From: Terriglobia bacterium
GTDB taxonomy: Bacteria > Acidobacteriota > Terriglobia > UBA7540
Assembly: GCA_035712365.1 (NCBI GenBank)
Contig: DASTAW010000058.1
Location: 1-64,000 of the forward strand
Length of the DNA stretch: 64,000 bases
Direction: 5' to 3'
Shown: one piece after another, positions 1 to 7,663 of the stretch
Layout of the letters: each line of letters opens with the position of its first letter
Position numbering within the stretch: position 1 is the stretch's first letter
Notes under the pieces: model-generated
What the model was told of the DNA's origin: nothing
The model's database searches: none
What the model saw: the letters and a program-made list of their open reading frames with translations, nothing else
Program-made: the position numbers and the translations under genes

Positions 1-73
1 TTTGCAGTCCTCAAAAAGCCATTTTTCGCGCTGGTTTTGAGGCAAATGGGACAAAAAACACGTTTTTTGAAAA

Positions 74-257
74 ACGAACCGGAGAGGTTGTTGAAAACAA
101 AGGGAAATTGCCAAAAAACGAACCGGAAACGAACCTAAAACAAAGCGGAGAAGTTGTTGAAAACACGTGCCTGTGGAAAAAACGAACCGGAACGAAGCTA
201 AAAACGAACCGGGCTATCTTGTTGAAAATAGGGAAGAGCTTGAAAAAACGAACCGGA
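74..257 (+). repeat. Degenerate AACGAACCGG / GTTGTTGAAAAC repeat array
   Basis: The core ACGAACCGG occurs at 74-82, 118-126, 182-190, 204-212 and 248-256. A diverged copy is at 129-136 and a weaker one at 192-199. Between them GTTGTTGAAAAC appears at 87-98 and 153-164, with a shorter form near 221. Spacing is irregular (about 20 to 60 bases), and units carry A-rich leaders. All copies share one orientation. It is neither a CRISPR array nor an iteron set with fixed spacing; function is unknown. Confidence 0.75.
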
Positions 258-337
258 CACGCACCCCGAGATTCTTGCCGGCCTGTGGCGCACTCTTGCT
301 GGCCTACATCCTTGCTCGGCAGACGGCTTCAATGACG

Positions 338-500
338 TATGAAGTGCGAAGCATGAAGGATGAAAGCGACGGATCAACTGAGTGGTGCTTGTGACGAGTG
401 ATGAGTCCTGAGTGACGGGTCCTCAGTTTACTGGCGGAAGCCGGTACAACCTCAAAACCTGAAACCGCCCCACTTCATAATTCATCCTTCACACTTCATA
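338..500. repeat. Imperfect inverted repeat arms
   Basis: A tgaagtgcgaag...gaaggatgaa segment at about 338-366 is answered on the other strand by a cttcataattcatccttcacacttcata-type segment at about 473-500. The arms match imperfectly and are built from short tgaag/gatgaa units. They could fold into a long stem upstream of the amidase gene or simply be degenerate microsatellite-like DNA. Confidence 0.4.
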
Positions 501-560
501 CTTTATTGGGTTGGAGTATGATGGGCGGGCAATTCCAACGCAGCAAAGGACACAACCATC

Positions 561-2219
561 GTGAACCCGAAAAAGTCATCAAACTCGGGAGCGCCACAAA
601 TTGACCGCAGGCGGTTTTTGAAGCTTGGCGTTGCGGGCGGCGCCACAATGGCCGTGCCACCTTCCACTCCCGCTGCAGAATCGTCAGCTTCGCCTGGCCA
701 GGGCGTCCGCAAATTCGACCTGCAAGAAACCACCATTGCCGCGCTCCAGCAGGCGATGAAATCCGGCAGGCTGACGGCGCACTCGATTACGGAAAAGTAC
801 CTGACGCGAATCGAGCAACTCGACCGGCGCGGGCCGTCCTTGCATTCCGTTATTGAAGTCAACCCCGATGCCCTTGCCATCGCCCGCGACCTTGACCGCG
901 AGCGCAAGGCCAAGGGTCCTCGAGGTTCCCTGCACGGCATTCCCGTGCTGGTGAAGGACAACATCGGGACGGCGGACCGCATGACCACTACGGCCGGCTC
1001 GTACGCTCTTGAGGGTTCGATTCCGCTGCGTGATTCCTTTGTGGCGGCGCAGCTTCGCAAGGCCGGAGCCATCATCGTGGGCAAGGCCAACTTGAGCGAG
1101 TGGGCCAACGCCCGCTCGTCGCACTCCACCAGCGGGTGGAGCGGGCGCGGCGGCTTGGCGCGCAATCCCTATGCGCTTGACCGCAATCCCTGTGGATCGA
1201 GTTCCGGTTCCGGCGTGGCCGCCTCCGCCAATCTGTGTCCGGTGGCCGTGGGCACCGAAACCAACGGATCGATTGTGTGCCCGTCATCCATCAACGGCCT
1301 TGTGGGCATTAAGCCGACGGTGGGGCTGGTGAGCCGCAGCGGAGTGGTTCCCATTTCGCACACCCAGGATACCGCCGGCCCCATGGCGCGAACTGTGGCC
1401 GACGCGGCAATTCTGCTGGGCGCGATGAGCGGCGTCGATTCGCTTGACAAGGCGACACTCGGGAGCCGCGGCAAGTCTCTGACGGACTACACAAAGTTCC
1501 TGGACGCGCGCGGGCTGCGCGGAGCCCGCATCGGCGTGGTGCGGCACTTGTTTGGTTACAGCGACTTTGTCGATAAGCTGGCGAACGCCGCCATCGCTGT
1601 CATGAAGGAACATGGTGCGGTGATCGTAGACCCGGCGGAAATCGAGACGCTCAAGGAGATGGGCGATGGGGAATCTGACGTGTTGTCATACGAATTCAAA
1701 GCTGACTTGAACGCCTACCTCGAATCGCTCGGGCCAAAAGCTCCCGTTCATACGCTGAGGGAGATCATCAAGTTCAACGACAAGCACGCTCGCGAAGAGA
1801 TGCCTTATTTCGGCCAGGACATCTTCATCAAAGCGGAAGCCAAAGGGCCGCTCAGCGATCCCACGTACCAGAAAGCGCTCGAGAAATGCCGCACGCTCTC
1901 GCGCGACAAGGGCATCGACGCCACTATGGAAAAATACAAGCTGGATACGCTGGTGGCGCCCACCGCAGGGCCGGCCTTTACCACGGACCTGGTGAACGGC
2001 GACCACGATACGGGCGGAAGTTCCAGCCCCGCCGCCATCGCCGGCTATCCCCACGTGACGGTGCCCGCCGGGTTCGTCTTCGGGCTTCCCGTCGGCATTT
2101 CGTTCTTCGGCCGCGCCTGGAGCGAGCCTACGCTGATCAAGCTGGCATATTCTTTCGAGCAGGCTACAAAATTTCGCAAGCCGCCGAAGTTCCTGCCCAC
2201 GGCGGATTTGAGGGTGTAG
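561..2219 (+). CDS. Amidase-signature family hydrolase, Tat-exported
   Basis: Predicted amide hydrolase of the amidase signature (Ser-cisSer-Lys) family, 552 residues. The GTG at 561 is taken as start because it leads into a twin-arginine signal with an RRRFLKLG motif at residues 16-23 followed by a hydrophobic Ala/Gly stretch, implying export as a folded enzyme. The signature lysine sits in LVKDNIG (K132), the Ser-rich CGSSSGS segment at 211-217 supplies the bridging serine, and S237 in the TNGSIVCPS segment is the expected nucleophile. The LSEWANARS and NPCGSSSGS segments resemble secreted Bacillus-type amidases more than GatA. The substrate cannot be told. It stands alone: the next gene is on the other strand. 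A role in scavenging amides or peptide-like compounds outside the cytoplasm is inference. Confidence 0.9.
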   Translation: MNPKKSSNSGAPQIDRRRFLKLGVAGGATMAVPPSTPAAESSASPGQGVRKFDLQETTIAALQQAMKSGRLTAHSITEKYLTRIEQLDRRGPSLHSVIEVNPDALAIARDLDRERKAKGPRGSLHGIPVLVKDNIGTADRMTTTAGSYALEGSIPLRDSFVAAQLRKAGAIIVGKANLSEWANARSSHSTSGWSGRGGLARNPYALDRNPCGSSSGSGVAASANLCPVAVGTETNGSIVCPSSINGLVGIKPTVGLVSRSGVVPISHTQDTAGPMARTVADAAILLGAMSGVDSLDKATLGSRGKSLTDYTKFLDARGLRGARIGVVRHLFGYSDFVDKLANAAIAVMKEHGAVIVDPAEIETLKEMGDGESDVLSYEFKADLNAYLESLGPKAPVHTLREIIKFNDKHAREEMPYFGQDIFIKAEAKGPLSDPTYQKALEKCRTLSRDKGIDATMEKYKLDTLVAPTAGPAFTTDLVNGDHDTGGSSSPAAIAGYPHVTVPAGFVFGLPVGISFFGRAWSEPTLIKLAYSFEQATKFRKPPKFLPTADLRV

Positions 2220-2263
2220 CTTTGGTTATCCGTGAATTTGGACGCACGCCACTGGGCCAACCA

Positions 2264-3667
2264 TCAATTCTTCTCGCGCAGCCCGAGTTCTTCAGGAGTT
2301 GCAGGGCGCCATTTGCCCTTGTCGCAGCGCAAGTGTCCCTTTCCATCTACTGTGTAAACGATGGCCCCAAATCCAAACGTGCTCGGCCCCGAGTCCATTT
2401 CGCAGGCGCAATACTTTGGAGAAGGCGACGACGCGGGCTTACAAAATACAGGGGGCGGGCTGGGAACAATGATCACATGCTGGCTCCGCTGGCGGGCCTC
2501 TGTGTTGGTTCGAACCCATAAAGGGTGGCCGTTTGGGTCCTCGACGCACATTTGCTGGGCCAGAAACCCCCCGTTTCGGGTTTTTACTTGGATTACAGTG
2601 CCCATGGGATAATCCTTGCTCTCAGAAGTGCAAGTAATTGCCCGCCCTGAAATTGCCGTTCCAGAAAGTGGTTTGTGGGCATTAGTGTCCTGCGCATAGG
2701 CAACCGGCGTGGCCAAAAGCCCCATGCCCAGCGGGACAACTGTCACGGCCGAAAGCAGTGTGCCGAGCAGGAGCCGGGGCGCGTGCTGGTTAAGGTGGTT
2801 AAGTTTGAAAGACATGATTGCCTCCAATCGATTTTTCAGATTCGAACCGGCAAATCCACATGTGCTCGCTCCGCTTTCCAGGAGGTGGAACCGGCAAACC
2901 TTGAGAAGGCCCGCTGCGTACTCCTCGCTGGTCGGCCCATTGCGAAGCACGAATTCATCGCAGGCCAGTTCCTGCTCTGCGATTAGCCGCCGCTCTATCC
3001 ACCACAAGAGCGGGTGAAACCAGAACAGGCAGACCAGAGTGTGGACAAAGCTCATGGTCAAATTGTCGCGGCGGCTGGCGTGCGCCAGCTCGTGGAGCAG
3101 TACAGATTCAAACTCCCGGAGTGCAAGTAATGTTGAAAGACCCTTTGGAAGGGTGATCGTCAGCCGCCAGACACCCCGGACGGCCGGCTCGGCATTCGAT
3201 TCTATGGAGCGCAAAGCAACCTTCCTGCGCAGCCCGATCTGCTTTCGCATTCGGGCCAGCACTTCGGTTTCTGAATCCGGGGACGGCGCAGAATGGCCAA
3301 TTGGGGCCAGGAAGCTGCGGAGCCAGAGCGCCAGCATCAATGTGGAGCCTCCGAACCATGCAGCCAGAATTAGACCGTCGATCCACCCCACCGTTCCGCT
3401 GCTGATTGGCGCCGGAGCCGCTGGAACGAGGACGCGTGGCAACACAGTGGAGCTTGCAAGGAACACCTCGTGAGCAGGGAAAAAAGACCGCAACTGAATG
3501 CCTGCCGCTGAAAACAATGCTACCGGGAGAGCAAACTTTGAAGCTGCAAGAAGCCATATGGTATGCCGGGCTGCAGCCCCGCGCTTTTTCATCAGGATTG
3601 GGAAAAGTGTCACGAGGGCTGCGAAGACGGTCGATTCAATCAAGTGCCGAACCAGCGCCGCGATCAT
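2264..3667 (-). CDS. BlaR1-type M56 family membrane metallopeptidase
   Basis: Zinc membrane peptidase of the M56 (BlaR1/MecR1) family, 467 residues. Hydrophobic segments lie at about 5-27, 36-56 and 94-120. The catalytic HELAH is at 192-196, with downstream acidic residues in EQELACDEF (231-239), and further membrane-embedded stretches follow at about 205-225 and 300-325. In the beta-lactam systems the homologue cleaves BlaI after sensing a signal. Here the C-terminal 130 residues are not a penicillin-binding domain; they form a Cys-containing region of unknown fold, so the sensed signal is unknown. It overlaps the upstream blaI-like gene by 4 bases (ATGA), so the two are translated together. 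Regulation of this and unlinked genes through BlaI is inferred from family knowledge. Confidence 0.9.
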   Translation of the reverse strand: MIAALVRHLIESTVFAALVTLFPILMKKRGAAARHTIWLLAASKFALPVALFSAAGIQLRSFFPAHEVFLASSTVLPRVLVPAAPAPISSGTVGWIDGLILAAWFGGSTLMLALWLRSFLAPIGHSAPSPDSETEVLARMRKQIGLRRKVALRSIESNAEPAVRGVWRLTITLPKGLSTLLALREFESVLLHELAHASRRDNLTMSFVHTLVCLFWFHPLLWWIERRLIAEQELACDEFVLRNGPTSEEYAAGLLKVCRFHLLESGASTCGFAGSNLKNRLEAIMSFKLNHLNQHAPRLLLGTLLSAVTVVPLGMGLLATPVAYAQDTNAHKPLSGTAISGRAITCTSESKDYPMGTVIQVKTRNGGFLAQQMCVEDPNGHPLWVRTNTEARQRSQHVIIVPSPPPVFCKPASSPSPKYCACEMDSGPSTFGFGAIVYTVDGKGHLRCDKGKWRPATPEELGLREKN

Positions 3668-4041
3668 TTTCTCCTCTCCTTTGCAGCCAGCTCTTCTTCA
3701 ATGGCGCGAATATCAGCAAGGGTAAGCTTACCGGTGTCGATTAGATGCGACACCAAAAGAGCGGGAGAGCCATCCAGCAACTCCAGGAGATCATTGATGA
3801 AACGTCGATAGACCGCCCGTCGAGTAAGAGCAGCTTCAAAAATGTGTGCATTCCCGATCTTCTTTACTCGACGGACCGCCCCTTTTTCTTCCAAACGATA
3901 GATAATCGTCTGGACGGTTGTGTAGGCGGGGCGTTCTTCGTGGGGGAGGCTCTGCTGGACTTCACGAACGGAGGAGGGCCCCAGGTCCCAAAGCTTTTGG
4001 AGTAGTTGAAATTCGAATTTGGTGACTCGTGGGTTTGACAT
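3664..4041 (-). CDS. BlaI/MecI/CopY family transcriptional repressor
   Basis: Winged-helix repressor of the penicillinase repressor family, 125 residues, close to the usual 120-130. The N-terminal half (about 5-75) has the typical FEFQLLQKLWDLGPSSVREVQ and TTVQTIIYRLEEKG helices of the DNA-binding domain. The C-terminal third is the dimerisation region where the partner peptidase would cleave. A CCTAC-N7-GTAGG dyad lies 21 bases upstream of the ATG, overlapping the likely promoter, which points to autorepression. It is the first gene of a two-gene operon with the M56 peptidase. Such pairs are abundant in Acidobacteriota and are mostly not resistance determinants. Confidence 0.93.
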   Translation of the reverse strand: MSNPRVTKFEFQLLQKLWDLGPSSVREVQQSLPHEERPAYTTVQTIIYRLEEKGAVRRVKKIGNAHIFEAALTRRAVYRRFINDLLELLDGSPALLVSHLIDTGKLTLADIRAIEEELAAKERRK

Positions 4042-4059
4042 TTCCTAACCTCGTCGTCC

Positions 4060-4088
4060 AACCTACTACTCTTGTAGGAGGTTGTCAA
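4060..4088 (-). promoter_or_regulatory. blaI promoter with embedded BlaI-type operator
   Basis: On the minus strand a perfect TTGACA (-35, 4088-4083) is followed after 17 bases by TAGGTT (-10-like, 4065-4060). The dyad CCTAC/GTAGG at 4062-4066 and 4074-4078 fills the spacer and touches the -10. It resembles the TACTACA-type BlaI/MecI operators, so repressor binding would block RNA polymerase at its own promoter. Confidence 0.65.
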
Positions 4089-4159
4089 GCCAAATTCGCA
4101 AATTTTCGATCCCTGGCTTCCTGTCGTATAATCCTGCGAGTTTCGCGGGAGAAACCTTG

Positions 4160-4396
4160 ATGGTGCGAAAGCCAACCTGGCCTGCCTTGCTGCTGGGGCT
4201 GATTCCGTTTGTGGGTGTGTGCTTTACGGTTGCGCTCTGGGACCGCATTGACCCTTTTGTGCTGGGGCTTCCCTTCAACTTCTTCTGGCTAGTCTTGTGG
4301 ATACTGTTGACGCCGCTCTGCCTTTGGGGCGCATATCATTTTGAAAAGCGCGCTGACCCCGAGCATTCCGGCGGGCCGCAGAGCGGAGCACGATGA
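4160..4396 (+). CDS. DUF3311 small membrane protein, symporter partner
   Basis: Small inner-membrane protein of 78 residues with two hydrophobic helices (about 7-27 and 36-60) and a charged C-terminus, as in DUF3311 proteins that sit directly before sodium:solute symporters. The ATG at 4160 is preferred to a frame opening at 4082 because a GGGAGA sits about 7 bases before it and the upstream codons overlap the blaI promoter region. It overlaps the symporter gene by 4 bases (ATGA). The family is thought to act as a small accessory subunit; its exact role is not established. Confidence 0.8.
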   Translation: MVRKPTWPALLLGLIPFVGVCFTVALWDRIDPFVLGLPFNFFWLVLWILLTPLCLWGAYHFEKRADPEHSGGPQSGAR

Positions 4397-5859
4397 ATTC
4401 ATCCGTCATCGCACTTTTGATTATTCTTGCCATTATCGGAATTGGCTCGTTTATTGGCTTTCGCGCGGGCTCTCGCCAGGCGATGAACCTTGAGCAGTGG
4501 GCAGTGGGCGGCCGGGGCTTTGGACTGGTGCTCGTCTGGCTGCTGATGGCGGGCGAGGCTTATACCACCTTCTCGTTTCTCGGGGCCAGCGGCTGGGCCT
4601 ATTCACGCGGCGGTCCGGCGCTTTATATTCTCGCCTACATTTCGCTGGCTTACGTGGTGTCATTCTTTATTCTTCCGCCGCTGTGGGAGGTCGGCCGCGC
4701 GCGCGGATTGCAGACACAGTCTGATTTTTTCGAGAAGCGATATGACAGCAAGTTGCTGGCGGGCCTGGTGGCCGTCATCGGAGTGGTGTTCATCGTTCCC
4801 TATCTGCAACTGCAACTGAAGGGAATGGGCATCATCGTGGAAGTGGCCAGCTTTGGTGAAATCAATCGCACGGCGGCCATGGCGATTGCGGGCGCGCTGG
4901 TGGCCGGATTTGTGTTTACCAGCGGCATCCACGCCGTCGCGCGCGTAAGTATCCTGAAAGACCTGCTGCTGCTGGGGGCTGCGGTGGTGATTGGCATTGC
5001 TGTTCCATACCACTGGTTCGGCGGGATTGGCCAGATGTTCAAGGCGCTTGCCAGCGCTCATCCCGCGCACCTCACCATGCCGGGCGCCACCAGGAACATG
5101 GGACACGCGTGGTACCTTTCCACCGTCCTGCTGACCGGACTCGGCGCCTACATGTGGCCCCACCTCATCGGGAGTTGCTTCACCGCCAAGAGCGCCGACA
5201 CGCTGCGGCGCAACGCCATCGTGATGCCGCTCTACACGCTGACATTGCCGTTCATTTTCTTTGCGGGCTTTGCGGCCGTGCTGATCGTTCCGGGGCTTCG
5301 AGACGGCGACCTTTCACTCCTGACGGTGGTGCAGAAGACGTTTCCGCCGTGGTTTCTCGGGATTGTGGGCGGCGCCGGAGCGCTGACGGCCATGGTGCCT
5401 TCCGCCATTCTCATCCTGACGGCAGCTACGTTGTTCGCCAAGAATTTCTACCGGCCGCTCATTGCGCCTTCGATGACTGACGACCATGTTGCCAGACTGG
5501 CCCGGTGGACTTCCGTGGCGCTGATGGCGGTAGCGCTGTTCTTTACGCTGACAAGCGGGAAGACGATTGTCGCGCTCCTTTTGATCGGGTATGCGGGAGT
5601 TTCGCAGTTCTTCCCCGGCATCGTTCTCGGGCTCTTCTGGAATCGCGCAAGCCGGGCGGGAGTGTTCTCGGGACTTGTCGTGGGAATCGTCGCCGTCGCG
5701 CTCCTCATCCTGAGTGGCCGCGACCCCTTCGTGGGATTGAACGCGGGCTTCGCCGCACTCATCCTCAATTTTGCCGTGACGGTTGTCGTCAGCCTGGCGA
5801 GCCGCTCGCCAGCGCGTGGCATCAATTCACCCTGGATGCCAGCCGCAGAGAGGCGCTAG
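4393..5859 (+). CDS. Sodium:solute symporter (SSS family)
   Basis: Integral membrane symporter of 488 residues with about 13 hydrophobic segments. The N-terminal region has the GEAYTTFSFLGASGWAYSRGG segment typical of the family's first helices, and the GAYMWPHLIG segment sits near the middle. It should import a small solute (sugar, amino acid, organic acid or similar) with sodium; the substrate cannot be assigned. Start overlaps the stop of the DUF3311 gene, showing translational coupling. The gene ends 40 bases before mazE, which has its own putative operator, so the toxin-antitoxin pair is probably separate. Confidence 0.92.
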   Translation: MNSSVIALLIILAIIGIGSFIGFRAGSRQAMNLEQWAVGGRGFGLVLVWLLMAGEAYTTFSFLGASGWAYSRGGPALYILAYISLAYVVSFFILPPLWEVGRARGLQTQSDFFEKRYDSKLLAGLVAVIGVVFIVPYLQLQLKGMGIIVEVASFGEINRTAAMAIAGALVAGFVFTSGIHAVARVSILKDLLLLGAAVVIGIAVPYHWFGGIGQMFKALASAHPAHLTMPGATRNMGHAWYLSTVLLTGLGAYMWPHLIGSCFTAKSADTLRRNAIVMPLYTLTLPFIFFAGFAAVLIVPGLRDGDLSLLTVVQKTFPPWFLGIVGGAGALTAMVPSAILILTAATLFAKNFYRPLIAPSMTDDHVARLARWTSVALMAVALFFTLTSGKTIVALLLIGYAGVSQFFPGIVLGLFWNRASRAGVFSGLVVGIVAVALLILSGRDPFVGLNAGFAALILNFAVTVVVSLASRSPARGINSPWMPAAERR

Positions 5860-5876
5860 ACAACGGGCCTCGAGAG

Positions 5877-5899
5877 GTGTATATTCTTTGTAGATACAC
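5877..5899. promoter_or_regulatory. Inverted repeat abutting mazE start (candidate operator)
   Basis: GTGTAT at 5877-5882 and ATACAC at 5894-5899 form a perfect 6-base inverted repeat with an 11-base spacer, ending directly at the mazE ATG. TATATT at 5880-5885 could serve as a -10, which would make the mRNA nearly leaderless. Toxin-antitoxin pairs of this family usually repress themselves through such palindromes. Confidence 0.5.
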
Positions 5900-6154
5900 A
5901 TGAAAACCGCAAGCGAAACACAGCTCGGTAAGTGGGGCAACAGCCTGGCAGTGAGAATCCCGAAGACGGTGGCGGAGAGCGCCCGGCTTGCAGAAGGTGA
6001 TCCGCTGACCGTGAGTCTGGGCCGCGATGGAGCTATCGTGATTAAACCCAGTCGTCGCAGGCACAGCCTCGGCGAGCTGGTCGGCAGGATCACCGCCAAA
6101 AACCGCCACGGCAAAACGGAATGGGGCGGGCCGGTCGGGAAGGAGACATGGTAG
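5900..6154 (+). CDS. mazE: MazE-type antitoxin (AbrB/SpoVT fold)
   Basis: Antitoxin of 84 residues. The N-terminal half (about 8-55) has the swapped-hairpin pattern GKWGNSLAVRIPKTVAESA...GDPLTVSL typical of MazE, which binds DNA. The C-terminal tail is expected to wrap around and block the toxin. It overlaps mazF by 7 bases, fixing the pair as one operon. The inverted repeat at the start codon is the likely autoregulatory site. Confidence 0.93.
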   Translation: MKTASETQLGKWGNSLAVRIPKTVAESARLAEGDPLTVSLGRDGAIVIKPSRRRHSLGELVGRITAKNRHGKTEWGGPVGKETW

Positions 6155-6492
6155 CGCGTGGCTACGTTCCCGATGCTGGCGACCTAATCTGGCTGACCTT
6201 TGATCCGCAAGCAGGGCGCGAACAGGCAGGACGTCGGCCTGCCCTGGTTCTCTCGCCCCAGCTTTACAACGAAAGGAGCGGGCTGGCTCTGGTCTGCCCG
6301 GTTACCAGCCGCGTAAAAGGCTACCCCTTCGAAGTTGCTTTGCCAGAAAATATGCGCATTGGGGGAGTGATACTTGCCGACCACCTGAAGAGTGTGGATT
6401 GGAAAGAACGGCGAGCGGAAGTTGTCGGCCGCGTGCCACAAGAAGTCCTTGATGAAGTCCTCAGCCGCCTGTCGCCGTTGCTCGGGATTTGA
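6148..6492 (+). CDS. mazF: MazF/PemK-type endoribonuclease toxin
   Basis: mRNA-cleaving toxin of 114 residues, near the usual 110-118. The order PDAGDLIWLTFDPQAGREQAGRRPALVLSP, followed by VCPVTSRVKGYPFEV and GVILADHLKSVDW, matches MazF/ChpB/PemK closely, including the Arg and Thr/Ser active-site positions in the RPALVLSP and CPVTSR segments. The ATG at 6148 is chosen over an in-frame ATG at 6121 because AGGAG precedes it at 6141 and the homologous proteins begin at this point. Its antitoxin is immediately upstream. It appears intact and therefore probably functional. Confidence 0.94.
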   Translation: MVARGYVPDAGDLIWLTFDPQAGREQAGRRPALVLSPQLYNERSGLALVCPVTSRVKGYPFEVALPENMRIGGVILADHLKSVDWKERRAEVVGRVPQEVLDEVLSRLSPLLGI

Positions 6493-6675
6493 CCTGGAAG
6501 GCTGGTGCTGCCGCTCCGCCGGCTTGCCGATGAAGCACTCGATGAGCATCGCCAGGGAAAGACCCGTCCGCTGGACGATCTGCTTTGATCGAGTCCGGGA
6601 CTGCGCGCTCGTTTTGAGATACAACTCTTCGGGCGCAAAGTGGCAGCGACACACAAGGCGCAGTCGTCGATTGCC

Positions 6676-7518
6676 TTATTCCTCGCCGTGAGTGCGCGCG
6701 GCTTCCCAGGCAAGCATGGCGCGTTTGCGATTGACTCCGCCGTGATAGCCGCCCAGTGCTCCCACGGTTCGAATGACTCGGTGGCAGGGAATGATGAAGG
6801 CAATGGGGTTTTGCCCGACGGCCCCGCCCACGGCACGGGACGCTTTGGGATTGCCCACGCGCACGGCCAGTTCTCGATAGGGTACGACGGCGCCGGGGGG
6901 AATCTCCAGCAGCGCCTGCCACACCTTGATCTGGAAATTGGTTCCGCGCAGGTCAATGGGTAGTTTTCCCGGACGGCCGTTTCGAGGGAAGATCCGGTCG
7001 AGGTATTGGCCCGTCGCTTTGGAGTCTTCGACGAAATCGGCTCCGGGCCAGCGGTGGCGCACCTCGTTCACCAGGTCGTCGCGCTTGCTGGTGACAAAGT
7101 ACATGGCGCAGATTCCCCGATCGGTCACGGCCAGCAGGCATTCGCCGAACGGGCTGGGATGGAACCCGTAACTGATGCGAAGGCCTGCGCCCCGCTTCTT
7201 GAATTCGCCGGGAGTAACGGCTTCCACGCTGACGAACAGGTCGTGCAGCCGGCTGGGGCTTGAGAGGCCAGCGGCATACGTAGCGTCGAGAACATTTCCG
7301 GACTGGTCGAGTGCGTGCTTTGCGTAGTCCAGCATCAGGAACTGCAGAAAACGTTTGGGGCTGATGCCGGCCCACCGCCGGAAGAGCCGTTGAAAGTGAA
7401 AGGGACTGAGGTTGATGCTCTTCGCAACCTCAGCAAGGTCGGGCTGTGCAGGAAAGCGTTCATCGAGATAGTGGATTGCCTTCTCGATCCGCGAGTAATC
7501 GTTTTGCATTGTATGCAT
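6676..7518 (-). CDS. AraC-type HTH / O6-alkylguanine-DNA methyltransferase (Ada-like)
   Basis: DNA alkylation repair and regulatory protein of about 280 residues. Residues 10-110 form an AraC-type double helix-turn-helix (INLSPFHFQRLFRRWAG and ATYAAGLSSPSRLHDLF). Residues 115-275 form the methyltransferase, with the acceptor cysteine C245 in PCHRVIR and a downstream GGYHGGVNRKRAML segment. The N-terminal zinc/phosphotriester domain of E. coli Ada is absent, so methyl-dependent activation, if any, must work differently. The start at 7518 is favoured by a GGAG 8 bases upstream; ATG codons at 7533 and 7509 are alternatives. The frame remains open further upstream, but that part lies opposite the 5' flank and overlaps the next gene. 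Confidence 0.88.
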   Translation of the reverse strand: MHTMQNDYSRIEKAIHYLDERFPAQPDLAEVAKSINLSPFHFQRLFRRWAGISPKRFLQFLMLDYAKHALDQSGNVLDATYAAGLSSPSRLHDLFVSVEAVTPGEFKKRGAGLRISYGFHPSPFGECLLAVTDRGICAMYFVTSKRDDLVNEVRHRWPGADFVEDSKATGQYLDRIFPRNGRPGKLPIDLRGTNFQIKVWQALLEIPPGAVVPYRELAVRVGNPKASRAVGGAVGQNPIAFIIPCHRVIRTVGALGGYHGGVNRKRAMLAWEAARTHGEE

Positions 7519-7663
7519 CTCTTTATTCTCCATGCATCCATCTTGCGGCGGATACGTTGCCGAGGCAATCCGATTCTTGCTATGAGAGGCTGAGTTGCGG
7601 AATGGTGGCCGGTATCGCAACGGACCGCCACCCGGACATGGATTTTCCGCGTAGATCTCTGTG

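Larger units (their letters stand above)
1..560. other. Non-coding leader region with repeats, no gene seen
   Basis: No credible coding frame was found before the amidase; the short open frames here are translations of repeats. The stretch begins with an inverted repeat (CCTCAAAA at 9-16, TTTTGAGG at 35-42), continues with a degenerate AACGAACCGG array up to about 257, and ends with imperfect tgaag/gatgaa-rich arms just before the amidase. This composition is typical of dispersed intergenic repeats, not of a decayed gene. Confidence 0.6.

Noticed and set aside
74-257. CRISPR array
   Set aside because: Repeats are only about 10 bases, spacing is irregular, there are no unique spacers of constant length and no cas genes.
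503-1165. A 220-codon minus-strand frame opposite the amidase gene
   Set aside because: It lies wholly antisense to a well-supported gene, has no family features and is typical of GC-rich shadow frames.
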